Shown here piece after piece: positions 35,005 through 45,175 of a stretch of DNA of 64,000 bases. This DNA comes from Castor canadensis (taxonomy: Eukaryota > Chordata > Mammalia > Rodentia > Castoridae). The stretch is from NCBI RefSeq assembly GCF_047511655.1, contig NC_133391.1, positions 126,922,384 through 126,986,383 of the forward strand. Direction: 5' to 3'. How positions within the stretch are numbered: the first letter of the stretch is position 1; the number at the start of each line of letters is the position of its first letter. Made by a program: the position numbers and the translations under genes. The notes beneath the pieces were generated by a model that worked only from the letters and a program-made list of their open reading frames with translations, did not search any database and had not been told where the DNA came from.

Positions 35005-36725
35005 TTGTGTTTCCCCTTTTGTCAGTTTAAATTTCATATGAATGAGAGCGAAATTTAATGGCGTATCTTCCAGTAACAATAGCCCCAAAATATACAGCAT
35101 TCTAGCATGAAAAGGATAATTACAAATAATGACCACCACCATCAAATAAGGCTATCTCTAATATCAAATGTCATTTCTCAGTCCTCATCCAAAATTCCTT
35201 TTCAGATAAACCTCCTCTGTGAGCAGGAAGGGGGTGAGAGTACAGGTAGGTGGAGACCAGAGCCCCTTGTGCTGGTCATGCGGGTCACACGTCCCTCCTG
35301 CTCTATGTGCCTGGCTCTCTGAAGATGGAGCCTGTTGAAGATACTGGCCTAGGCAGGAAAAATGGAAAGAGAAAGGAGTTTGAATAAGCTGTTCCGTGGT
35401 ACAAGGGACAGAGTTGTGGTGTGGTTGGGAAATTTGAAAGAACATTCCACTTTACTTGTGTCTCCCCCCACACCCCCCACCTCCATCCCCCCCCCTCTCT
35501 CTCCTCCCAAATCAATGAGGGGGAAAAATTACAGTGCTCCAATTCATTCCGTGGTTCTGCTGCTCTGGGTGATTGGAAATGCCAGCAAGGGGAATGATAT
35601 ACATCATGTGATGAAAAGAGAGTACAGAAATATTCACCAGCAGCTATGAAATGCAGCTGCCTCCGCAGCAAAACCAGGCAGCTTTTGAATAGAACAGAGC
35701 AACACCACCCAAGAGACTTGCAACCAACTCCCGTGCTGAAGCAATTTTGTGAGCCCAATATAGGGGATTAGAGCTAAACATGAGAGATCTTATGCCACAA
35801 ATCACCACATACCCAATGCTGCGCTACCTACTCTCCTGTCCCCTGGGGAAAATCATTAAGCCTCTTTCTGTCTCTCTTTAAAATGGGAGCTAAATTAGCA
35901 ACTCACCACAAAGGAGTGTTTTCTTAATGACTTGTGTACAAATTGCTTGACATTATCGAATGAAAGGTATCAAGGAGAATGCAAGTTATCACTATGATTA
36001 TTTTTGTTCTAATATAGAGCAGCGGGCGAGAGCCCTTTCTATCTCTGGATCAGGTTTTACTTCAGTGATGCTTCAGGGAATGGTTTCCTAAGCTCTGCCA
36101 CTGTTAGTACAAGCAGCCTTTCAAAGGTGAATCAAGAGTGGCCAGCATCCCGAGACTCCACGGATTTGAAGGTGCATTTGGAAGGAAATAGCTTGTCTGG
36201 AGTGGGGATGAGGTCATACAGAGTAACTTCATCCTGGGTGGCCGCAATGAGAAAATACTCATCTTTTATAAACCAAAGCTTCCTCTTGCCCTGAGAGTGG
36301 GTCTCCCAGAGTGGCTGTGTGGACTAGCCTAGTGGAGATGTGTCCCCAGACCAGGATCACACTTTTGACACCCCCATGTGCTCTGAGGCATCAGACATAA
36401 TCACAGGTATCATAAACATACATGGATTGGCATACTGTGTCATTCTTAGAGAAGACAGAAGGCAAGCTTTCTTCTATGTTGTCTGTTAAGTGCAAGAGGG
36501 ATGTGGAAAGAGGGACATGGGAAGGAACTTTCCAGACTCATATGAGAACAGCAGTTTTCATGAAATCCTACCAGAGGCAGCCCAACACCACAGTGAGCAC
36601 CACTCATTCCACAGGATGATGATTGTCTCACCCAGAAAGAAGAGTGTGGGCGTCAAACCATTCTGCCTAGAGAATTTGAACTAAAAGTAACTGACCCTGA
36701 TTTGCTACTGCATGTTTTTGTTTGT
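35005..36725. other. Unassigned sequence with a C-rich tract
   Basis: No gene recognised. The 151-codon minus-strand frame at 35303-35758 contains the translated C/G-rich tract and has no domain. 35464-35508 is C-rich (G-rich on the minus strand). 35995-36250 has several CpGs and could be regulatory, without proof. Confidence 0.4.
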
Positions 36726-36727
36726 TT

Positions 36728-36848
36728 ATTTGCAGTATAGGGGCTTGAACTCAGGGCCTTAACCTAGATCCACCCCACCGAGATCCTCCTGATCGCTGCC
36801 TCTTGAGTAACTAGAATTACAGGTGTTGACTCATCTATGCCCAGCTTG
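36728..36848 (-). mobile_element. ID/B1-like SINE, diverged
   Basis: GCAGTATAGGGGCTTGAACT, GATCCTCCTGATCGCTGCCT and ACTCATCTATGCCCAGC are reverse-complement landmarks of the window's SINE family, with the middle shortened. Confidence 0.65.
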
Positions 36849-36849
36849 C

Positions 36850-37985
36850 TATTGCATCTTTAAATCGAGCTGTGGCTGTGTGCTCATTAGGAATGTAAGA
36901 GAAAGTGACACAATAAGCAACAATGCTAGAAAATTGGGTGGCATTATAATAAGACTTTGGAATGATCACTATGGAATTCTTTGGATAAAAACATTTACTC
37001 TGTTGGAGATGGTACTGCAGAATGCTTTTGAATAATTAGACGAGTTCTTCAGTCCAGTGGGATGTTAAAGGAGAGGAACTCTGTTGCTCACTGGATCTCT
37101 TTTTTATACTCAAAGTTGTCTATTTACTTTTCTAAAAAATCTTCCTTATGAATTCTGGTATATTATTTTTACTATCAATGTCTTAGTGTGATAGTGACAA
37201 GAAAATGCTTAAGCCCCATTTCACTGCTTAATCTCTATGTAGAAGAACTATCTCTCTTCCCATGTGTAATTTTCTGTCCATTCATTAATTATACTACTGC
37301 TCTTTAAGTTTATTTACTGCTTCTAAATATGTATCTTAATTTATGTGTCTAGTCCCACAGGGAGCCTATAAAATGTGAAATCTTACATAATAGCAGAAGC
37401 AGCCACAAATATTTTAATATCCAGGACTGCTTCTGCATCCCAATTTTGCAGATGGTGTGATGTTCATTTTATAGCAGCTATTGAAAGCTAATAAATGCCA
37501 ACCACATCACTCAGCATTGTCAATAATCCACCAGATTGCATGCCCAGGGATGCTGGGGAAGCAGGATCAGCTCCCAGCCCTTCTCTAACCAACCTCCAGC
37601 TGCATGCAGACCTGGTAGCTGTCTTGCTTTATCAGCTGCCACAATTCTATGCAGTTCAGAAATGAGGCCCAGCTTTTTGAACTTCTAATCTGCCAGAGAT
37701 ACTTGCAAGAGGATAATTGCTGCACACAGCATGCAAGGGAGGATCCCTCTCCCTTCTTACAAAATTTGTGCTCCTCAAATGCAAGAGGTGAGCAGAGGAA
37801 GAGGAGCAAAGCAGTGGCAGTGAGGACTGGTCCAGAAGTCAGTGGAGAAGTTAGGCATCTCTTATATCTCTTATTCTAGACTTCTTTTTTTTTTTTTTCC
37901 TTTTTGGTGAATTCTCTCATTAAGCAAAACAAAGCTCAGATGCTGACAGAATGGTAAGGAGATAAGACTCAGTGAATTTATCATT
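36850..37985. other. Unassigned sequence
   Basis: No gene or clear repeat. A T12 run lies near 37887. Confidence 0.4.
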
Positions 37986-37989
37986 TATC

Positions 37990-38190
37990 CTTCCATTCTT
38001 TATTTTGCCAAGTTGTTAAGTTCCTACTGTGTTCCAGGTACCATGTAAGATACATGCATACATATATATACAAACTTACCTTAGTTATAAGTCGTATTAT
38101 ATTTCTCAAGTGATCCCTGCCCTTAAGAAACTTATAGTCTAGAAAGAGATAGTATATTAGTAGCAAGTCACAGTAGGAAGTCATAATAGT
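37990..38190. repeat. Possible L2-like remnant
   Basis: TTCCTACTGTGTTCCAGGTA, then TGATCCCTGCCCTTAAGAAA and CTTATAGTCTAGAAAGAG follow a common ancient LINE-tail phrase order. Confidence 0.4.
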
Positions 38191-38194
38191 TCTA

Positions 38195-39155
38195 AGACAG
38201 TGAAGGAGAAAGAATATTTTCAGTACAGAGAGGATGGGGAAGAAGTAGGAATCTGGGGAAATGTATTGGTAGAGAGAAAGTGGCCAGCTGGCTTTCTAGA
38301 GTCCTGAAGTCAGCTAATGCTAACCAAAGCTGCGGTCAACAACTTTTTCTCTGCTCCTCTGGGAGCTGGTTGCCTTTTTGCAAATTCCTCTTTCATGGTT
38401 GCCTTTGCTATTTCCTTAAACTGTATTTCATCTGGATGCAAATTCAAAAGGAGCAGAGGGTAATCTTCTTTTAGGCTGTCCCAAGAGATGGTCTGTGGAG
38501 AGCTGGCCATAGCAGCACATCAAGTAGGCTCAATGGGATGCATTAGTTCAGAGAACTAGTCCCTGGGCAGCTTGGCTGCAGAGTGGCAAAGTAAATGCTT
38601 CAATCAAGTTCTGTCTTCAGATTCATCCAAGTCACCTGGATGGGAGTTAGAGAGAGAGCCTGGCTGCAGGAGCTCTTTGCGGTGCAGTGCATTTGTCTTA
38701 AATTATCTGAATCTTTTAAAGATGAAAATTTGTGTCCATTGATCATAATTTCTCCATTTGTGAATGTCTTACACCCAGGAGCAAATACAAACTGAACTCC
38801 ATTAAGATTTAATCTTTCCATAGGCCTTCTTGTTGATTGCCTTTCTTTCTTCCTCCTCCCCTCTCTCTGTCTCTCTCTCCTCTCTCCCTCCTTTTTTTCC
38901 TCTCTCTTTCATCTTTTTTATTGACCTTCTCTATTGTCACTGCCATAACTTTTAGCCTAGATAGCCCCCACCCCAGAGACAGGATTTATAGGAGCATATC
39001 CAATAATGTCTGAGTCTATGCTGTGAAAAAACTACAGTCAAGGCTAGAAAGACTTCCCATCAATCTGTGCTCAGAACTCTAGAAAGTTTTGGGCCCTATC
39101 TTAGGACAACAGGAAACAGGTGCAGGGTGGAAGAAATCTCTTTTTGTGGAAAGAC
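38195..39155. other. Unassigned sequence with a TC-rich tract
   Basis: No gene recognised. 38840-38925 is pyrimidine-rich. Mirror frames at 38595-38821 are unsupported. Confidence 0.4.
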
Positions 39156-39159
39156 TACA

Positions 39160-39260
39160 AAATATTACAGTTGGAAAGAACTAGAAAGAACAACCAGCTA
39201 AACTACCTCATCATGTGGAAAAGGAAATTGAGGCTCAGAAGAGACTGAAGATTTGTCCCA
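39160..39260 (-). mobile_element. MIR-family fragment
   Basis: GGAAAAGGAAATTGAGGCTC, then AGATTTGTCCCAGCTAG, reads as reverse-complement MIR-like sequence. Confidence 0.45.
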
Positions 39261-39753
39261 GCTAGATTGAGAATCTAGAAAGAGATAGGTAAATGGTAGT
39301 CATTACTATTCTTCATTTCCCAAATAAAGTATTCAAGTAGTTCCTTTTTCTGGTGAGCTGCAAATTGTTGAACATCTCCCTCTTCCCAGGACTAGTAGAA
39401 TCAAGTGGTGTCCAAAAGAACCAAGGCTGTGTCACTGCACTTGGTGTAACAGATACGAAAATGCCCTCACATCATATATAAGCCATGGCAGTTCAGGCTT
39501 GGGGCTTCTGTAGTATTACAGATTGGGCAGGAAAGGGTCTGGGCAGGTATGACTCATCTATAAGAACACACTAGAAAGCAATGATATGTATGCTCCAGAA
39601 TAAGAAAGACAGGGCTGGTGAAAAGCACCCATTTCTATCTGGAGGATGCATTGTATACTCAGACAACCTTACTCAGACCAAACTGTCAGTAAAAAAGCAA
39701 CCCACTGTGGTTTTTCTTTTCTTTTTTTAAAGAAACAAATTTTACTTTATTTA

Positions 39754-42355
39754 TTTATTTATTTTTTCATTTTTCTTTTATTGTTCATATGTGCATACAA
39801 AGCTTGGTTCATTTCTCCCCCCTGCCCCCACCCCCTCCCTTACCACCCACTCCGCCCCCTCCCTCTCCCCCCCAATACCCAGCAGAAACTATTTTGCCCT
39901 TATTTCTAATTTTGTTGTAGAGAGAGTATAAGCCATAATAGGAAGGAACAAGGGTTTTTGCTGGTTGAGATAAGGATAGCTATACAGGGCATTGACTCAC
40001 ATTGATTTCCTGTGCGTGGGTGTTACCTTCTAGGTTAATTCTTTTTGATCTAACCTTTTCTCTAGTACCTGTTCCCCTTTTCCTATTGGCCTCAGTTGCT
40101 TTAAGGTATCTGCTTTAGTTTCTCTGCGTTAAGGGCAACAAATGCTAGCTAGTTTTTTAGGTGTCTTACCTATCCTCACCCCTCCCTTGTGTGCTCTCGC
40201 TTTTATCATGTGATCATAGTCCAATCCCCTTGTTGTGTTTGCCCTTGATCTAATGTCCACATATGAGGGAGAACATACGATTTTTGGTCTTTTGAGCCAG
40301 GCTAACCTCACTCAGAATGATGTTCTCCAATTCCATCCATTTACCAGCGAATGATAACATTTCGTTCTTCTTCATGGCTGCATAAAATTCCATTGTGTAT
40401 AGATACCACATTTTCTTAATCCATTCGTCAGTGCTGGGGCATCTTGGCTGTTTCCATAACTTGGCTATTGTGAATAGTGCCGCAATAAACATGGATGTGC
40501 AGGTGCCTCTGGAGTAACAGTCTTTTGGGTATATCCCCAAGAGTGGTATTGCTGGATCAAATCATAGATCGATGTCCAGCTTTTTAAGTAGCCTCCAAAT
40601 TTTTTCCAGAGTGGTTGTACTAGTCTACATTCCCACCAACAGTGTAAGAGGGTTCCTTTTTCCCCGCATCCTCACCAACACCTGTTGTTGGTGGTGTTGC
40701 TGATGATGGCTATTCTAACAGGGGTGAGGTGGAATCTTAGCGTGGTTTTAATTTGCATTTCCTTTATTGCTAGAGATGGTGAGCATTTTTTCATGTGTTT
40801 TCTGGCCATTTGAATTTCTTCTTTTGAGAAAGTTCTGTTTAGTTCATGTGCCCATTTCTTTATTGGTTCATTAGTTTTGGGAGAATTTAGTTTTTTAAGT
40901 TCCCTGTATATTCTGGTTATCAGTCCTTTGTCTGATGTATAGTTGGCAAATATTTTCTCCCACTCTGTGGGTGTTCTCTTCAGTTTAGAGACCATTTCTT
41001 TTGATGAACAGAAGCTTTTTAGTTTTATGAGGTCCCATTTATCTATGCTATCTCTTAGTTGCTGTGCTGCTGGGGTTTCATTGAGAAAGTTCTTACCTAT
41101 ACCTACTAACTCCAGAGTATTTCCTACTCTTTCTTGTATCAACTTAAGAGTTTGGGGTCTGATATTAAGATCCTTGATCCATTTTGAGTTAATCTTGGTA
41201 TAGGGTGATATACATGGATCTAGTTTCAGTTTTTTGCAGACTGCTAACCAGTTTTCCCAGCAGTTTTTGTTGAAAAGGCTGCTATTTCTCCATCGTATAT
41301 TTTTAGCTCCTTTGTCAAAGATAAGTTGCTTATAGTTGTGTGGCTTCATATCTGGATCCTCTATTCTGTTCCACTGGTCTTCATGTCTGTTTTTGTGCCA
41401 GTACCATGCTGTTTTTATTGTTATTGCTTTGTAATATAGTTTGAAGTCAGGTATTGTGATACCTCCTGCGTAGTTCTTTTGACTGAGTATTGCCTTGGCT
41501 ATTCGTGGCCTCTTGTGTTTCCATATAAATTTCACAGTAGATTTTTCAATCTCTTTAATGAATGTCATTGGAATTTTGATGGGAATTGCATTAAATGTGT
41601 AGATTGCTTTTGGGAGTATCGACATTTTTACTATGTTGATTCTACCAATCCATGAGCATGGGAGATCTCTCCACTTTCTATAGTCTTCCTCAGTCTCTTT
41701 CTTCAGAAGTGTATAGTTTTCCTTATAGAGGTCTTTCACATCTTTTGTTAGGTTTACACCTAGGTATTTGATTTTGTTTGAGGCTATTGTAAATGGAATT
41801 GTTTTCATACATTCTTTTTCCGTTTGCTCATTGTTAGTGTATAGAAATGCTAATGATTTTTCTATGTTGATTTTATATCCTGCTACCTTGCTATAGCTAT
41901 TGATGATGTCTAGAAGCTTCTGAGTAGAGTTTTTTGGGTCTTTAAGGTATAGGATCATGTCGTCTGCAAATAGGGATATTTTGACAGTTTCTTTACCTAT
42001 TTGTATTCCTTTTACTCCTTCTTCTTGCCTAATTGCTCTGGCTAGGAATTCCAGTCCTATGTTGAATAGGAGTGTAGATAGTGGGCATCCTTGTCTGGTT
42101 CCTGATTTTAGAGGGAATGGTTTTAATTTTTCTCCATTAAGTATAATGCTGGCTGTAGGTTTGTCATATATAGCTTTTATAATGTTGAGGAACTTTCCTT
42201 CTATTCCTAGTTTTCTTAGAGCTTTTATCATGAAATGATGTTGGATCTTATCAAAGGCTTTTTCTGCATCTATTGAGATGATCAAGTGGTTTTTGTCTTT
42301 GCTTCTGTTAATGTGGTTTATTACGTTTATTGATTTTTGTATATTGAACCACCCC
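39754..42355 (-). mobile_element. Young 5'-truncated LINE-1 (2.6 kb)
   Basis: An exact 17-base target-site duplication, AAATTTTACTTTATTTA, flanks it at 39737-39753 and 42356-42372. In element orientation it runs from within ORF2, through the ORF2 stop at 40250, into a 3' UTR with a G-rich tract (plus-strand C-rich at 39816-39873) and an A/T-rich tail at 39754-39780. Full-length L1s are 6-7 kb, so the 5' UTR, ORF1 and the front of ORF2 (including the endonuclease) are missing. It shares its 3' UTR with the copies at 44.49 and 34.61 kb. Confidence 0.95.
40250..42355 (-). pseudogene. Broken L1 ORF2: reverse transcriptase core and C-terminus
   Basis: ORF2p makes DNA from L1 RNA at nicked target sites. 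This copy starts at about residue 570 of a family protein of roughly 1,275 residues, so the endonuclease domain is absent. In the 561-codon open part, GTRQGCPLS is near residues 86-94 and the catalytic FADD motif near 130-133, followed by the thumb and connection region. A TGA at 40672-40674 falls inside the C-terminal Cys/His motif, between its first and second cysteines. A frameshift follows between there and about 40545. The last stretch (GIYPKD ... FSLICGH) is open again to the stop at 40250. It cannot make full-length ORF2p. The frame is long because the copy is young, not because it is under selection for function. Confidence 0.93.
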
Positions 42356-43167
42356 AAATTTTACTTTATTTAAAATAATCATCCTAGATAGGTGAAGAGT
42401 TGATAAATGAGCTCAATCTGCATACTGCTTTGTAAGAGCAGAACTGTGTATAATTACACGATTGCCCTGGGGGCTGTTGTTTTAGTCTGCTGAGTGGAAA
42501 AGGCAATGCCTTGTGAAATGGGAAGTCAGGGTTCTTGTGGTTAAGCAAAAGGAAGATTTTCATCTCACCCATTGCTCCCTCTCCTGTGTCACGCAGGAGT
42601 GCCAGAGAAACTCCCAAAAGAGAACCACAGTATTCTCAGCTCTAAAAGACTCTAGCCATTACCTTTGTATACATATACACCATTGCTGGAAGTGGGCTAC
42701 TACTGTAGTCATAGTTAAGAGAGACAAGGTAAGATGATTCAAAATCCACTGACAAGATAGAAATCATGATGGGAGGGAGAGCGTATGTAAGTGGAACTGA
42801 GAGAAACAAAAATCCCAAAGATAGGTGAAAGCAGGCAAGGAAAGATTTGTATCTGTCATCCACTGTCATTAGCTTGCATTTCCCTCTTGTGCTGAGCTTT
42901 CCTAGGAAATAAATTATTTTCTCAGCTTCCACCTTTCTTTGTCCTTCATTATTCATTAAGCTTTCTCCTTTGGTCTATTAGATTTCTCTTTTGAAAGTAC
43001 CCTCCCCATGGCAGAAAGTTGAAGACCTCGGGATGCATCTTATTTCACACCGAAACTTTCAGGAAGACATGTGCTTAAAAATTTGAAAAAATGTTACATA
43101 ATTAAGGCTCCTTAATTGTTTTGTGTGCTTCAGCATGACATCCACTCATTCTCATGCCTCTGTTCCC

Positions 43168-43208
43168 CCAATTTTAATGTGAGCCTGTTCATTTTACATT
43201 AAAATTGG
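43168..43208. repeat. Perfect 13-bp inverted repeat
   Basis: CCAATTTTAATGT (43168-43180) and ACATTAAAATTGG (43196-43208), with a 15-base spacer. Confidence 0.9.
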
Positions 43209-43227
43209 ATTGTGCACTTTGCCCAAG

Positions 43228-43259
43228 TTTATGAAATGGTTTTGGTATAATTTCATAAA
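43228..43259. repeat. Perfect 10-bp inverted repeat
   Basis: TTTATGAAAT (43228-43237) and ATTTCATAAA (43250-43259), with a 12-base spacer. It lies 19 bases after the previous inverted repeat. Confidence 0.85.
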
Positions 43260-43774
43260 TTCCAAAATGTTATACAACTGTGGTCACATCTCCAATTCTA
43301 AAATCCTATGGTAGTGGGTGCTCCAGAAAAGCAATTGCTTAATGACATTCTGAGAGTCCTTCAGAAGGCCCCATTTCAACCCCAGAAAAAATTGCTTTTA
43401 AAATTGTAATGCATCAACTAATACTCATCATGGGTGTTCTCTTTGGTTGCATAGTATACACTTAAATCTAATTTTTATTTATAATTTTCCTTCCTTTAAT
43501 AATACACTCTCCCTGAATTTTAGCAGGCCATATGGCTGTTCAATTAAAAAAAACTCTACATTTTATGAATTATGTAAGCCTAAATCCTCACCAATGAAGG
43601 GTAAGCAGATATTTCGTTTCTTACTATTTTTATAGCTGAGATACAGATATGTAGCAGTCATTTTGGCCCAAAGAATAACCATTAAATGAGATTGTCTCAA
43701 TGTGAGAGAAAAGAAAATGGAGTTCTGTGATGAAGAGTATTAATCAGGAGTCAGAATACTTCAAATGTTTTAGT

Positions 43775-43965
43775 CACTTTGCTCACTCACAAGGCAGATG
43801 ATTTTGAAAATCACCTAATTTTTCAAGCCTTCCAGTGTCCTCAAATACAGAACAAGGGCAATAAAAGGTGCTGTGACTATCTCATAGGGTTATTATGGGG
43901 ATTCAGTGATAGTATGAGCTATTTGAAAAGCAAGAGTCACTTAAAAACTGCTATAGGTTATAGCT
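43775..43965 (+). mobile_element. MIR SINE fragment
   Basis: AACAAGGGCAATAAAAGGTG, ATCTCATAGGGTTATTATGG and GGATTCAGTGATAGTATGAG follow the MIR 3' half. Confidence 0.65.
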
Positions 43966-44487
43966 GATACAACTACAGGCAAAATAAGGTTTATCCTGTT
44001 GAGTAAATGCATATATTTTGGTGAAGTTATCTCATAGAAGTTTCTCAGTTTAACATTCTAGACTCTTTGCCTAGTTACCAGCAATAGTATCAGCAGGAGA
44101 AACCATTTATTTCCTAGGTCTTAAGCTTGCTGGGATTATTAGTGACCTTCCTATGGATGGATTTCCTATTTTCACAAATTTGATAAGAAAATTATTCTAT
44201 CAGGAACCAGACAGATGTATAAGAACTGTACTATTATGTCACAAGCCCATTGTCATGGTGGATGTCTGTGAACCTGTATTTATGAAGTTGAAATTGGAGA
44301 TCCCTAATATTATAAAGCTTTTTTACATCAGTCGTCTGTGTGAGCCTTTTCATTTCAGAAGGAGTTCATCCTTCACATACTCACCATGAGTTCACACTAC
44401 TGAGGCTCATTGAGACATCCAAAGGCTGAACACATTACTTGTTATTATGCATGTATTTGAATGCAAAGCTGAGCATCACCCAATTTT

Positions 44488-45160
44488 TTTTCCTTTATTA
44501 TTCATATGTGCATACAAGGCTTGGGTCATTTCTCCCCCCTGCCCCCACCCCCTCCCTTACCACCCACTCCGCCCCCTCCCTCTCCCCCCAACCCCCTCAA
44601 CACCCAGCAGAAACTATTTTGCCCTTATTTCTAATTTTGTTGTAGAGAGAGTATAAGCCATAATAGGAAGGAACAAGGGTTTTTGCTGGTTGAGATAAGG
44701 ATAGCTATACAGGGCATTGACTCACATTGATTTCCTGTGCATGTGTGTTACCTTCTAGGTTAATTCTTTTTGATTTAACCTTTTCTCTAGTTCCTGGTCC
44801 CCTTTTCCTATTGGCCTCAGTTGCTTTTAAGGTATCTGCTTTAGTTTCTCTGCGTTAAGGGCAGCAAATGCTAGCTAATTTTTTAGGTGTCTTACCTATC
44901 CTCACCCCTCCCTTGTGTGCTCTCGCTTTTATCATGTGCTCAAAGTCCAATCCCATTGTTGTGTTTGCCCTTGATCTAATGTCCACATATGGGGGAGAAC
45001 ATATGATTTTTGGTCTTTTGGGCCAGGCTAACCTCACTCAGAATGATATTCTCCAATTCCATCCATTTATCAGCAAATGATAACATTTCGTTCTTCTTCA
45101 TGGCTGCATAAAATTCCATTGTGTATAGATACCACATTTTCTTAATCCATTCGTCAGTGG
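44488..45160 (-). mobile_element. Young 5'-truncated LINE-1 (0.67 kb)
   Basis: An exact 15-base target-site duplication, GCATCACCCAATTTT, flanks it at 44473-44487 and 45161-45175. It holds the last ~60 codons of ORF2 (EWIKKMWYLYTMEFYAAMKK ... ICGH, stop at 44976) and the whole 3' UTR with the G-rich tract (plus-strand C-rich, 44533-44597). Over about 560 bases I count some 17 differences from the copy at 39754, roughly 3%. Confidence 0.95.
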
Positions 45161-45175
45161 GCATCACCCAATTTT

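Larger units (their letters stand above)
42375..43770. other. Unassigned sequence with paired inverted repeats
   Basis: No gene recognised and no clear repeat. Two perfect inverted repeats lie at 43168-43208 and 43228-43259. Low CpG and AT-rich. Confidence 0.45.

Noticed and set aside
35303-35758. 151-codon minus-strand frame, the longest outside L1
   Set aside because: No recognisable domain. It translates through a C/G-rich tract and has no conserved context or splice structure.
35995-36250. CpG island or promoter
   Set aside because: A handful of CpGs only, with no sustained GC richness or core promoter motif.
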